Shown here one piece after another: positions 31,401 to 42,092 of a stretch of DNA of 64,000 bases; position 1 is the stretch's first letter; each line of letters opens with the position of its first letter. The notes below the pieces were generated by a model, which did not search any database, had not been told where the DNA came from, and saw only the letters and a program-made list of their open reading frames with translations. This stretch comes from Schistocerca nitens (taxonomy: Eukaryota > Arthropoda > Insecta > Orthoptera > Acrididae), in the NCBI RefSeq assembly GCF_023898315.1, contig NC_064623.1, positions 21,907,640 through 21,971,639 on the forward strand. Reading direction: 5' to 3'. The position numbers and the translations under genes are program-made.

Positions 31401-31816
31401 GCCAGGGAGGAGTAAAGTCCCCAGTCAGCTTTCGGTATGTTCCAGCTCGAAGGACGTGTGGATGGGGTGTGGTGCAGGAGACGAACGACACAGGGGAAGT
31501 GGTCGCTCGAATAGGTGTCAGAAAGGACATACCACTCGAACCGACGGGCAGGAGTGGTAGAACAGATCGAGAGGTCCAAGTGGGAGTAGGTATGAGTAGA
31601 GTCAACGTGCAACATGACCCCACCATGAGCTGGGATACCGTCCACAGGGGTGAGGTCATACCGCTCCGAGGTATAGTGGGTAAAGGCAATACGGTCAGTC
31701 AGGCGCAACTTGGCTTCCTGGAGACCAAGGACGAGCGGACAGTGCAGGCGGAGGAGCAGTTGTAATTCCTCCCGATTAGATCGAATACCTCTTACGTTCC
31801 AATGTAACAAGGCCAT
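28449..31816 (-). pseudogene. ORF2 of the I-like LINE: endonuclease (deleted), RT, RNase H
   Basis: The start MALLHWNVRGIRSNREELQL lies 44 nt after the end of ORF1. The endonuclease jumps from HVDSTHTY to SHLDLSICSTTPARRFEW, so the middle with the GDFN box is missing, and it resumes at SDTYSSDHFP. A frameshift near 31070 joins SSVVWG to YLRRLSGI. The RT contains VPIPKPGKDRHLPSSYRSI, FLDLEKAYDTCWRGG, NGVPQGSVLSVALFAIVI and SLFVDDFAIYC (FVDD box). RNase H keeps IYTDGSKT, FTAELSALH, LCSDSLSALQ and PGHVGVPGNEAAD, all catalytic acids present. It ends with a Cys/His motif around CGQALTVRHVLLSCP. It cannot nick DNA as it stands. Confidence 0.92.
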
Positions 31817-31859
31817 CGCTAGTCAAAAAAGAGGGGGAACGAGACGGGGTAAGAGCTGG

Positions 31860-33360
31860 TTACCTCGACGGCCGCGGAGGGCCAGGTTTCGAGGGAACAA
31901 CGCTACAACCGGCGGGAGGCGGATCTTGTTCCATCGAGTCGTCGCCAGCTGCGGCCGCTGTCCCTGGTTGTGTAGGAGGGGCAGCATCATTTGCCGACGA
32001 GCGGCCAGCTGAGCGCCTGGCAGCAGAGCGTCCCGGCGAAACTGAGGACGGCCGGGAGCAGCGACTCACAGATGGAGCGTCAGACGAAACGCGCCGGGGT
32101 GGAGAGGGGGATAGAGACTTCTTCTTGGAGGCCTTCTTGGAAGTCCGAGGAGGCACAGGGATGGTGGGCTGGACCCGAAGAATGTCCTCACGCGCGGGGT
32201 CCGTTTTGGAACGACGGACCTCGGAAGCTGGGGTCCGGAACGTTTCCCCGATGGACGCCTGAGAAGAGGATCGCTTCTCAGGCGGCGGTGGAGGAGGAGG
32301 AGGAGGAAGGGTGACCCCTGGGGCAGAGGGGGCGGGGGCCACGGGGGAGGAGGATTTGGAAGGGAGGGATTTGGGAGGCGGAGGCAGAGACCCCGGATGG
32401 GGGGGAGGAGGCGGACGGGGGACAGGATAGGGGTGAGGATACCGCGGAAGGAGTGGACACAACTGAGGCAAACGAAGTGGTCAACGGCACGGGATGGAGG
32501 CGGTCATACTTCTTCCTGCCCTCAGAATAAGAGAGCCGATCCAAAGTTTTGAGTTCTTGTATCTTCTTCTCCTTCTGATATGCGGGGCAGTCTGAGGATC
32601 TAGGCGAGTGGATGCCAGGACAATTAATGCACCGAAGTGGTGGGGTGCATGTATGTTCCTCACGAAGAGGACGTCCACAATCGCCACAAAGGGGCTCAGC
32701 CTCACACCGTGACGACATGTGCCCAGAGCGCAAACACCGAAAACAGCGCATAGGAGGTGGGACGTAAGGTCGCACGTCGCACCGGTAGCACATCACCTTT
32801 ACCTTCTCCGGGAGAACGTCCCCCTCGAAGGCGAGGATAAAGGCCCCGGTGTCGATGTGACGGTCTTTGGGGCCGCGCTGGACTCGCCGGACGAAATGCA
32901 CGCCTTGGCGCTCCAGGTTGGCCCTGAGCTCCTCATCAGATTGCAGCAGGAGGTCCCGATGAAAAATAACCCCCTGCGTCCTATTTAGTGTCAGATGTGG
33001 GACAATAGATACTGGGATGTCCCCTAGGCGGTCGCACGCCTGAAGCGCCGCCGACTGTGTGGCGGAGGTGGTCTTGATAAGAACGGACCCCGAACGCATC
33101 TTACTGAGAGCCTCGATTTCCCCAAAGATGTCCTCAATATGCTGAACAAAGAACATGGGCTTGGAGGTGGCGAACGTCCCCCCATCGGATCGAGAACAGA
33201 CCAAATAGTGGGGGAAGTACTTCGCCCCAAGCCGGTGGGCCTGTCCCTCCTCCCAGGGAGGGGCCAAGGGGGAAAGGGCAGGAGAACCAGAACTAGAAAC
33301 AGTACCTTTCCTTTTGAAAGACTCGGTCGCAGAGCGACCTGATGCGTGTTGACGTTTCAT
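31860..33360 (-). pseudogene. ORF1 (Gag-like) of the I-like LINE, frameshifted
   Basis: The likely start is MKRQHASGRSATESFKRKG at 33360; the frame is open further upstream into the leader. The central part, SIVPHLTLNRTQGVIFHRD, is followed by three Cys/His knuckles: MRCFRCLRSGHMSSRC, LCGDCGRPLREEHTC and LRCINCPGIHSPRSSDC. EKKIQELKTLDRLSYSE comes next. The frame is lost near 32420 and continues in another frame (32471-31860) as a Pro-rich, then basic and Ser-rich, tail. Gag-like ORF1 proteins coat LINE RNA. Confidence 0.88.
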
Positions 33361-34734
33361 CTGCGAAACGTCCGCCCCGATACCATCCACTCCGACCAGG
33401 GGCTCTCCCCACGGGCGCCACCCAGCCTCAGCAAGGGCCACCTGGCAGGATGACCGTTGCCGGGAGTCCTGATGCCCCAAGGAGACGGGCATCTACTCCT
33501 TGGTCGACATGGGGGGGGTGCAGCTCAGGTATCGGCAGTACGAGCCCTGTGTTGTCAGGGGGCTACAACCTAGAGGGTACATGACGACCCCACCACAAAG
33601 GGCTGGCTACCGTGCTGGATTTCTGGTGCCATGGAAAGTCCATCATGATCGTAGGTGCAGATGGGGACGCACTATGGGCGTAACTAGTACAAGCCATCAG
33701 GCGTTTAGGCCCAATTTGAGGAATAGTGGGTATGGTTACAACGCCAGTACAATGCTGAGTGCCAAGGTCTTAGTGCACTGAGGACCAGTGGTACACCTCG
33801 TAAGGCGTCCTTCCCCAAAAGGCTCGTACTTCTGTAGAATTTTGAAAAATGGAGGTCAAACCCCAAGGGGGACCATCACATGGAAGGCTGAAACGGTTGA
33901 AACTCCTTTTAGTCGCCTCTTACGACAGGCAGGAATACCTCGGGCCTATTCTTACCCTGGACCCGCAGGGGGGCTTGAACCAAGTGTTAACTATGATTAA
34001 GTTATGCTTTGTGCAAAATTCTACCAGACGGATTCCTCCTTCATTTCTTACCCCCAATCCATATTCACCTACTATGTTTCCTTCTCTCCCTTTCCCTACT
34101 CTGGAATTACAGTCACCCATGACTATTAAATTTTCGTCTCCCTTCACTACCTGAATAATTTCTTTTATCTCATCGTACATTTCATCAATTTCTTCATCAT
34201 CTGCAGAGCTAGTTGGCATATAAACTTGTACTACTGCAGTAGGCGTGAGCTTCGTGTCTATCTTGGCCACAATAATGCGTTCACTGTGCTGTTTGTAGTA
34301 GCTTACCCGCACTCCTATTTTTTTTATTCATTATTAAACCTACTCCTGCATTACCCCTATTTGATTCTGTATTTATAACACTGTATTCACCTGACCAAAA
34401 GTCTTGTTCCTCCTGCCACCGAACTTCACTAATTCCCACTATATCCAACTTTAACCTATCCATTTCCCTTTTTAAATTTTCTAACCTACGTCACGTCGAA
34501 ATGAAGTGTAAGCTAGAGACAAATAGAGATGGAGAGCTGCCAGCCAGTCGAAAGATGGAAGATGGAAAGTACACGAGCAACTATCGCAATTATCTTACGT
34601 GGTGTAGAAAATCACGGAAGATCTAAAAGTGAATATCTACAGGTGTTTTTTGTACCTGATTCCTCGAATGACAGTAGAGTCAACAGCCTTCGGTGCATAA
34701 ACGTGAAGCGCGTGTATCCCAGAATCAAACTTAC

Positions 34735-34985
34735 CTTTGATGTCGATAGGAGGTTCATTTGGTACTCCACTATAGCTGGTCGTAAAGTAATGAATTTCGT
34801 AAAGCGGCAAGAAAATAGCAGCTTCGTTGAACCAGACGTGGTAGTAGAAGCTGTAGAGCACGTCGGCGAGAGCGAACATTGACGACGCCTCTGGCTGTTG
34901 CTTCTCACACTGCGCGCTGAAGTCGTCGCGGAAGGCGAGGTACTGCCCGTGGTACGACAGCAGGCGATCATTCAACAGCGGCAGC
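34735..34985 (-). CDS. host gene, candidate exon C (unknown protein)
   Basis: Minus-strand exon of 251 bp. The acceptor is GTGCGTCAACAG before GCTGCC, and the donor is AAAG|GTAAGT (perfect consensus) at 34734. It supplies the last base of a split AGG codon, then 83 codons: LPLLNDRLLSYHGQYLAFRD, a middle with FSAQCEKQQPEASS, then DVLYSFYYHVWFNEAAIF and YSGVPNEPPIDIK. It ends in phase 1, so another exon must lie downstream, below 34735. It is flanked by an RTE relic and a DD41D transposon but resembles neither. No known family is recognised. GC is higher than in the flanking intron. Confidence 0.65.
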
Positions 34986-35703
34986 CTGTTGACGCACGAG
35001 CGGCGAGGTTGAACGTTAAAAGCAAATAAAACAAACACGCCAAATCATGTACAGTGCAAGCAAGAACGTAAGAATGTGCATGATGGAATTTTCGCTCTGC
35101 AGCGGAATGTGTGCGCTTATTTGAAACTCCCTGGCAGATTAAAACTGCTTACTGGACTGCGACTAGAACCGTCGTGTATTTTTTTTTTTTTGTTAAGTAA
35201 AGGTATTTCCTTGTGATGAGCTACAGTGATAAACATGGTGGTCCATTCATCGTGACCGGACCAAATATCTCACGAAATAAGCGTCAAACGAAACAAACTA
35301 CAAAGAACGAAATTTGTCTAGATTGAAGGGGGAAACCAGATGGCGCTATGGTTGGCCCGCTAGATCGCGCTGCCATAGGTCAAACGGATATCAACTGCGT
35401 TTTTTAAAGTAGCAACCCTCACTTTTTATTACATGTTCGCGTAGTACGTAAAGAAATATGAATGTTTTAGAAAGGACAACTCTTTTCGGTTTGTAATAGA
35501 TGGCGCTGTAATAGTCACAAGCATATGGCTCACAATTTTAGACGAACAGTTGGTAACAGGTAGGTATTTTTAAATTAAAATACAGAACGTAGGTACGTTT
35601 GAACATTTTATTTCGGTTGTTCCAATGTGATACATGTACATTTGCGAACATATCATTTCTGAGAACGCATGCTGTTACAGCGTGATTACCTGTAAATACC
35701 ACA

Positions 35704-36744
35704 CTAATGCAATAAATGCTCAAAATGATGTCCGTCAACCTCAATGCATTTGGCACTACGTGTAACGACATTCCTCTCAACAGCGAGTAGTTCGCCTTCC
35801 GTAATGTTCGCACATGCATTGTCAATGCGCTGAGGCATGTTGTCAGGCGTTGTCGGTGGATCACGATAGCAAATATCCTTCAACTTTCCCCACAGAAAGA
35901 AATCCGGGGACGTCAGATCTGGTGAACGTGCGGGCCATGGTATGGTGCTTCGACGACCAATCCACCTGTTGTGAAATATACTATTCAATACCGCTTCAAC
36001 CGCACGCGAGCTATGTGCCGGACATCCATCATGTTGGAAGTACATCGGGATTCTGTCATGCAGTGAAACATCTTGTAGCAACATCGGTAGAACATTACGT
36101 AGGAAATTAGCATACATTGCACCATTTAGATTGCCATCGATAAAATGGGGGCCAATTATCCTTGCTCCCATAATGCCGCACCATACATTAACCCACCAAG
36201 GTCCCTGATATTTCACTTGTCGGAGCCATAGTGGATTTTCCGGTTGCCCAATAGTGCATATTATGCCTGTTTACGTTACCGCTGTTGGTGAATGATGCTT
36301 CGTCGCTAAATAGAACGCGTGCAAAAAATCTGTAATGGTCCCGTAATTTCTCTTGTTCCCAGCGGCAGAATTGTACACGACGTTCAAAGTCGTCGCCATG
36401 CAAATCCTGGTGCATAGAAATATGGTACGGGTGCAATCGATGTTGATGTTGCATTCTCAACACCGACGTTTTGATTCCCAATTCTCGCGCAATTTGACTG
36501 CTACTGATGTGCGGATTAGCCGCGACTGCAGCTTTAACACCTACTTGGGCATCATCATTTGTTGGCGTTTCACATGTGACTGAACGTTTCCTGTTTCCTT
36601 AAATAACGTAAATATCCGGACACTTAGATGAGGTCGTCCAGGGTACCGAGCAGCAGACATAGCACGCGCCCGTTGGGCATTTTGATTACAATAGCCATAC
36701 ATCAACACGGTATCGACCTTTTCCGCAGTTGGTAAACGGTCCAT
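35704..36744 (-). pseudogene. DD41D transposase with compensating frameshifts
   Basis: The start MDRLPTAEKVDTVLMYGYCN at 36744 leads to a helix-turn-helix. The frame shifts near 36540 and again near 36200. Motifs are RVLFSDEASFTNSGNVNRHN (first D), NVWCGIMGARIIGPHFIDGN, MYFQHDGCPAHSSRAVEAVL (second D) and RSPDLTSPDFFLWGKLK (third D). The last two are 41 residues apart. It ends VDGHHFEHLLH. All three acids are present, so the family consensus was probably active, but this copy is broken. Confidence 0.88.
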
Positions 36745-37019
36745 TTTAACACGGGTAATGTATCACGAAGCAAATGCCTTCCGCACTGGCGGAATGTTAC
36801 GTGATACCACGTACTTATACGTTTGTGACTATTACAGCGCCATCTATCACAAAGCGAAAAAAGTGGTCCAACTAAAACATTCATATTTCTTTACGTACTA
36901 CACGAATATGTAATAATAAATGGGGGTTCCTGTTTTAAGAAATGCAGTTGATATCCGATGGACCTATGGCAGCGCCATCTAGTGGGCCAACCATAGCGCC
37001 ATCTGGTTTCCCCCTTCAA

Positions 37020-37218
37020 AAAAATGGTTCAAATGGCTCTGAGCACTATGGGACTTAACTTCTCAGATCATGTCCCCTAGAACTTAGAACTAGTTAAACC
37101 TAACTAACCTAAAGACATCACACACATCCACGCCCGAGGCAGGATTCGAACCTGCGACCGTAGAGGTCGCGCGGTTCCCGACTATAGCGCCTAGAACCGC
37201 TCAGCCTCTCCGGCCGGC
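37020..37218 (-). repeat. SINE-A inside the long inverted repeat
   Basis: A minus-strand SINE with B-box GGTTCGAATCC. A perfect 13-bp duplication, TTTCCCCCTTCAA, is at 37007-37019 and 37219-37231. The T-rich 3' tail faces left. Confidence 0.95.
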
Positions 37219-37479
37219 TTTCCCCCTTCAAGCGACAAGTTTCGTTCTTTGTAGTTTTTTCGTTTGACGCTTATTTCGTGAGATATTTGGCCCAGTCATT
37301 ATCAATGGAGCAACCTGTGTAACGTTAAACAAATGTTGATGTAAATTTTTATCTTTGCTAACGGGTTCTGTTATTTATCTACATAAAACATGGAACTTTA
37401 ACGAACAGCAGCATACATTTTTCATCCGCAGAAGACGTACAGGAATGTCTATGTTCTGTGTTATTCCCCCCATCGTCGG

Positions 37480-38390
37480 ACAATCCAAGCCAAGGCACGC
37501 TCCCGACTCCGTCTCCTCAAGCTCCTCTCCGGCAGTACGTGGGGTCTGGACCCCTCCACCATCCTCCACACCTATAAATCCCTCATCCGCCCTATCCTCT
37601 GTTACGCCCATCCGGCCTGGATCTCTGCCCCCCCTACCTTCAGATCCTTGAACGCCATGCCCTCCGCCTTGCCTATCGCATCCGTCTCCCCTCCCCCACG
37701 CGGATCCTGTACGACCTAATTCCGTTCCCCCACCTCCTACTTTTCCTCTAACAGATACGGATCCTCTACACCTCCCGTAAACTCGATCCTCCTCACCCGC
37801 TTGTCTCACCTATCCTCTCCCTCCCCCGACCGCTGCCGTGCCTGTATTCCCACGTCCCACCTGCTCTCCATCTCTCCACCCTCCTTACCCTCTCCCAAGG
37901 TGGCTTCCGCCAGCTCCCCCTCCTACCACATTTGATCCTCCCTTCCTGTGTTTGTTCGTTTGGGCACCCTCCCTCCCTTCTCTCCTCTTTCCCTCCCTCC
38001 TCCCTTTCTCCCCACTCCTCCCCCGGGCTTCCCCTAACTCCGTCACTCTACTCCTCGTCCCATCTCCTCTGCCATTAGCATCTTGCTCTCCCATCTCCCT
38101 CCCCCTCACCCTTCTCACCCTCTTGGCAGGTCCCCGGACTCGCACACGTTACGTGAACATTCGCGCGCCGGAGATCATCGCCATCCGTTTCTCGTGTGTG
38201 CCGTCGTGTTTTGTGTTCAGTGTTCAACGTCACACTCCATCGTTCACATGTGCCATCGACATCATCAGCGTTAGTGCGTCGTGTCAACAGTTTGTAGTGT
38301 GGATTATCGTCGAGTGTGAACGGCTCCGTGGTTTTGTATTTATGTGGCTACTGTTTTATTACCCGCCATTATGTAAATTATGTCTATTCC
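37480..38390 (+). mobile_element. LINE 3' part: RT C-terminus and C-rich 3' region
   Basis: The plus frame begins in a reverse transcriptase tail: AKARSRLRLLKLLSGSTWGL, LHTYKSLIRPILCYAHPAWI and LAYRIRLPSPTRILYDLIPF. It becomes an extremely pyrimidine-rich region (CCTCCC runs) to about 38120 and a 3' UTR with AACATTCGCGCGCCGGAGAT. The catalytic RT core is missing. I/Jockey-group LINEs have tails like this; the clade is not certain. Confidence 0.7.
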
Positions 38391-38403
38391 TTCTGTGTTA
38401 TTA

Positions 38404-38888
38404 CACAGGGTGGTCAGAAATAGTCTGAAAAGTTTGTGATGGTGTTGCAAGGTATATTGTCGTGAGAAATAATTCTTTAAAAAAAAATTCGATACCTAGC
38501 GCCGTTTCCGAGATAAATAGCACTGAATTTAACCAATCAGACCGTTTCGTGATCAAATTTCAAGCTCGCCGTCAGGAATAATTACTGTCAGTTGGTGTCA
38601 GCGTAGATGACAGCACACGAAACTGCTCAACCTTTGAGTCTGTTCGATATTGAGTCGGTATCCCATTTTTATATCAGTTTCTTGGTTTTCGGGAAAGCAA
38701 ACCAAGAACACGTTCGGCAACCCCGTTTCTTGAAGCTGCACACTCAGTAACTTGACTGGATAACTTCAGTGCTAATTAACTCAGAAACAGCGCAATGTGT
38801 CTAATTTTCTTTGTGACATTCATTTCTGAGTGCAACCTGCCCTGTAGCACCCATAGACGCTTTTCAGACTTTTCCTGACCACCCTGTG
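38404..38888. mobile_element. MITE of mariner type (485 bp)
   Basis: The inverted ends CACAGGGTGGTCAGAAATAG and (complement of the right end) CACAGGGTGGTCAGGAAAAG flank non-coding sequence, with TA at 38402-38403 and 38889-38890. Only the outer about 30 bp are complementary (continuing TCTGAAAAG). With no transposase it is non-autonomous. Its right TA is shared with the next transposon. Confidence 0.85.
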
Positions 38889-39166
38889 TACAGGGTGAGT
38901 CACTAAGTGCTGCCAGCTAGAATAAATCTGAAAGTATGACAGTAGCTGAAAAGTTTGTGGGACATATGTTGCATGGGAAAACAGGGGTCACAATATGACG
39001 TTGGTTTTTGTTGCTCGGTGGGGTCGCTTTAGAGATATGAAGCTCACCTTCGTTTTTTAAATGGGATGCTATAGTTTGGCACTTGTTTTTGACGGCGCCT
39101 ATCAAGACGAATCCAATGATGTGTAACAGTAAGGTCTTTGAAGGTCAACGAAGATCAAAAATGTGG

Positions 39167-40326
39167 TTGTTGTTGTTGTGGTCTTCAGTCCTGAGACTGG
39201 TTTGATGCAGCTCTCCATGCTACTCTATCCTGCGCAAGCTTCTTCATCTCCCAGTACCTACTGCAGCCCACATCCTTCTGGGTCACTTGCTTAGTGTATT
39301 CATCTCTTGGTCTCCCTCTACGATTTTTACCCTCCCCGCTGCCCTCCAGTACTAAATTGGTGATCCCTTGATGCCTCAGAACATGTCCTATCAACCGGTC
39401 CCTTCTTCTTGTCAAGTTGTGCCACAAACTCCTCTTCTCCCCAATTCTATTCAATACCTCCTGATTAGTTATGTGGTCTACCCATCTAATCTTCATCATT
39501 CTTCTGTAGCACCACATTTCGAAAGCTTCTATTCTCTGCATGTCTAAACTATTTATCGTCCATGTTTCACTTCCATACATGGCTACAGTCCATACAAATA
39601 CTTTCAAAAACGACTTCCTGACACTTAAATCACTACTCGATGTTAACAAATTTCTCTTCTTCAAAAACGCTTTCCTTGCCATTGGCAGTCTACATTTTAT
39701 ATCCTCTCTGCTTCGACCATCACCCATTATTTTGCTCCCCAAATAGCAAAACTCCTTTACTACTTTAAGAGTCTCATTTCCTAATCTAATTACGTCAGCA
39801 TCACCCGATTTAATTCGACTACATTCCATTATCCTCGTTTTGCTTTTGTTGATGTTCATCTTATATCCTCCTTTCGAGACACAGTCCATTCCGTTCAACT
39901 GCTCTTCCAAGTCCTTTCTGTGCCTGACAGAATTACAATGTCATCGGCGAACCTCAAAGTTTTTATTTCTTCGCCATGGATTTTAATACCTACTCCGAAC
40001 TTTTCTTTTGTTTCCTTTACTGCTTGCTCAGTATACAGATTGAATAACATCGGGGAGAGGCTACAACCCTGTCTTACTCCCTTCTCAACCACTGCTTCCC
40101 TTTCATGCCCCTCGACTGTTATAACTGCCATCTCGTTTCTGTACAAATTGTAAATAGCCTTTCGCTCCCTGTATTTTACACCTGCCGCCCTTAGAATTTG
40201 ATAGAGGGTATTCCAGTCAACATTGTCAAAAGCTTTCTCTAAGTCTACAAATGCTAGAAATGTAGGTTTGCCTTTCCTTAATCTTTCTTCTAAGATAAGT
40301 CGTAGGGTCAGTATTGCCTCACGTGT
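39167..40326 (-). mobile_element. RTE-type LINE, 5'-truncated
   Basis: The minus frame 40374-39895 holds LAFVDLEKAFDNVDWNTLYQ, RQGCSLSPMLFNLYTEQAVK and TLRFADDIVILSGT (FADD box). The frame 39910-39185 holds NINKSKTRIMECSRIKSG, AMYGSETWTINSLDMQRIEA, WCYRRMMKIRWVDHITN and KNRRGRPRDEYTKQ. The 3' end is (TTG)n. The duplication ATGTGG is at 39161-39166 and 40327-40332. It is among the best preserved RTE copies here, with one frame change near 39900. Confidence 0.9.
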
Positions 40327-40646
40327 ATGTGGTATGAGCGACCATTTACAGAAGATGTTCGAAGTGATGACCATTGGTAACTATGCAGTGCTGCAATCTT
40401 CTTATCATGTATTGAGTGATATTCCTTATCACTTCGGCACTTACCGAAGCACATGCTCTTACAATTCTCTCTCGTATATCATGCAAATAGTAAATATTCG
40501 CCGAATACGGCCTATCCATCTTACGTGCCATCGATATGTAAACACCATTCGATGGTTTCACAATACATCACTAATGGGAACGACATGACTAGTATCGTCG
40601 AATCAAGCTAATGTGAAGGACGTATTCCTTCGAAGAATACGTCGAT

Positions 40647-41799
40647 ATGCTTCTCATTTACAGAGACTGCCAACGAAATTCAGTGAGATCTAGAGAGTTA
40701 TTCGCTGAAAGATATCCCCAACGTACTCATCCTACACGTGTGTATGATAAATTGAGAACAACTGGATCAAAAATGGATCTGAGCACTATGGGACTTAACT
40801 GCTGTGGTCATCAGTCCCCTAGAACTTAGAACTACTTAAACCGAACTAACCTAAGGACATCACACACATCCATGCCCGAGTCAGGATTCGAACCTGCGAC
40901 CGTAGCGGTGGCGCGGTTCCAGACTGAGGCGCCTAGAACCGCTCGGCCACATGCAACTGGTTCTTCAACGCATCAGGAACACATCCGGCAAAGGATAGTT
41001 ACTAACGAGGGAACGGAAATTGGTACTCTTGCAACTGTGGTTCGAGATCCTTGTGTTAGTTCGCGTCAAATCGCAAGGGAATATCTTCTGCATCGCCATA
41101 AATATCAACCTTACCATATCAGTCTCCACCAAGAATTAACTGCTACAGATTGTATGCGTCACATTGAATTCTGCCGATGGACTCAACTTCAGATTCAGAG
41201 GGATGACACATTTATTAAACTGCTTTTATTTACTCGCGAGGCTACATTCACGAACCTTAGAAATGATAATTTGCATAACATGCCTTATTGGGAAACTGAA
41301 AATCCATGTTGGCTGCGACAAGCTGCACACCAAAAACCATGGTCGGAGAATGCATGGCGTGGGATTCTGGACGACGAAGGTAATCTTGATGGTAGGAAGT
41401 ACACCACATTCCTGCTACAAGTGTTACGTCTGTTATTGGAAGAAATACCTTTAAGAACAGAAAGTTGTATCAACACAGTGGGTATCCGGCACAATTTCGC
41501 TGATGGCTAGAAATGATTTGCAGAGAGAATTCCGAAACTTTTGGATTGCACGCGGAGGAGATGTGTCGTGGCCAGCTCGTTCGCCATACTTGACGCCTCT
41601 GGATTTTTTCTTGTGGGGAATCGTAAAACACATTGTTTATAAATACGTTCCAGCTACACCTGAAGGTATGCGAGAGAGAATTGTCAGAGCATGTGCTTCG
41701 ATAAGTGCCGATGTGATAAGGAATACCACTCAATCCATCATAAGAAGATTGTGGCTCTGCAGTATTACCAATGGTCATTATTACGAACATCTTCTGTAA
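40647..41799 (+). pseudogene. DD41D transposase, decayed
   Basis: Coding begins near MLLIYRDCQRNSVRSRELFA, is interrupted by the SINE, and resumes HIRQRIVTNEGTEIGTLA and VSSRQIAREYLLHRHKYQPY. LLLFTREATFTNLRNDNLHN replaces the first motif (FSDEATF), so the first Asp is lost. The second motif is unreadable after a frameshift near 41465. The third is RSPYLTPLDFFLWGIVK. It ends GHYYEHLL and a stop at 41797-41799. It is related to the element at 35234 (GHHFEHLLH, DFFLWGKLK). Confidence 0.85.
40766..40953 (-). repeat. SINE-A inside the DD41D transposase
   Basis: A minus-strand copy with B-box GGTTCGAATCC. The duplication CAACTGG is at 40759-40765 and 40954-40960. It splits the transposase N-terminus. 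Confidence 0.9.
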
Positions 41800-42092
41800 A
41801 TGGACGTTCATGCCACCTTTGTGACCCTCGTTGACTTTCAAGAACCTTACTGTTACACATCACTGGATTCGTTTCGATAGCCGCTGTCAGAAAATAAGTA
41901 CCGGACTATGGCATCCCATTAAAAAAAAAAACACAGTGGATCTTCATACCTCCATAGCAGCCGCACCTAGCAACAAAAAACTAATGTCACAGTATGGCCC
42001 CCGTTGTCCCATGCAACATTTGTCCCACAAAGTTTCCAGCTCGTATCATACTTTCGGAGTTATTCTTGGTGGCAACAGTTAGTGACTCACTG

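Larger units (their letters stand above)
28287..33973 (-). mobile_element. I-like LINE (ORF1 Gag, ORF2 EN-RT-RNase H), near full length
   Basis: This 5.7-kb minus-strand element is more GC-rich than its surroundings. Its 5' leader (33973-33361) begins CCCCCTGCGGGTCCAGGG and includes TGTCGTAAGAGGCGACTAAA. I recall this leader from 5' ends of insect LINEs. ORF1 and ORF2 follow, and the 3' end is a poly(A) (T20 at 28287-28306) after a UTR with TAATGACCTCAGTAGTTGAG. An exact 10-bp duplication, CTTGAACCAA, flanks it. RNase H plus CCHC Gag place it in the I/R1/Jockey superfamily; the exact clade is open. Confidence 0.92.
28019..34496 (-). mobile_element. RTE-type LINE endonuclease region, split by an I-like LINE
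   Basis: The right piece (34496-33974) encodes MDRLKLDIVGISEVRWQEEQ, VVQVYMPTSSADDEEIDEMY and NLIVMGDCNSRVGKGREGN, an APE-type endonuclease with its GDxN motif. The left piece (28286-28019) continues RRYQIDYIMVRQRF and FPGADVDSDHNI, with the SDHN motif. The I-like element sits between with a 10-bp duplication, CTTGAACCAA (28277-28286 and 33974-33983). The reverse transcriptase part is absent. Confidence 0.88.
35234..37317 (-). mobile_element. DD41D-type transposon with long inverted repeats
   Basis: The terminal repeats are about 290 bp: 35234-35522 against 36825-37317 (the right one interrupted by a SINE). They begin at GGTGGTCCATTCATCGTGAC and run through CCAAATATCTCACGAAATAA and AGATGGCGCTATGGTTGGCC. 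The outer bases match CAGG-type mariner ends, with altered TA at both borders. One decayed transposase gene lies on the minus strand. Confidence 0.88.
38891..42092 (+). mobile_element. DD41D-type transposon with very long inverted repeats, split by RTE and SINE
   Basis: The ends CAGGGTGAGTCACTAAGTGC and (complement of right) CAGTGAGTCACTAACTGTTG are bordered by TA (38889-38890 and 42093-42094). Complementarity extends through about 290 bp of the left end and, after removing the RTE insertion, continues at 40327-40490 into an inverted copy of the last part of the transposase gene (present in plus orientation at 41670-41830). The transposase lies on the plus strand. Confidence 0.85.

Noticed and set aside
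30558..33781. Plus-strand frames over the I-like LINE
   Set aside because: They are antisense shadows of ORF1 and ORF2 in GC-rich sequence.
34529..34882. 117-codon plus-strand frame over exon C
   Set aside because: It is antisense to the exon with consensus splice sites; the minus-strand reading fits exons A and B.
37375..38145. Gly/Arg-rich minus frames
   Set aside because: They are the complement of the C-rich LINE 3' region; composition explains them.
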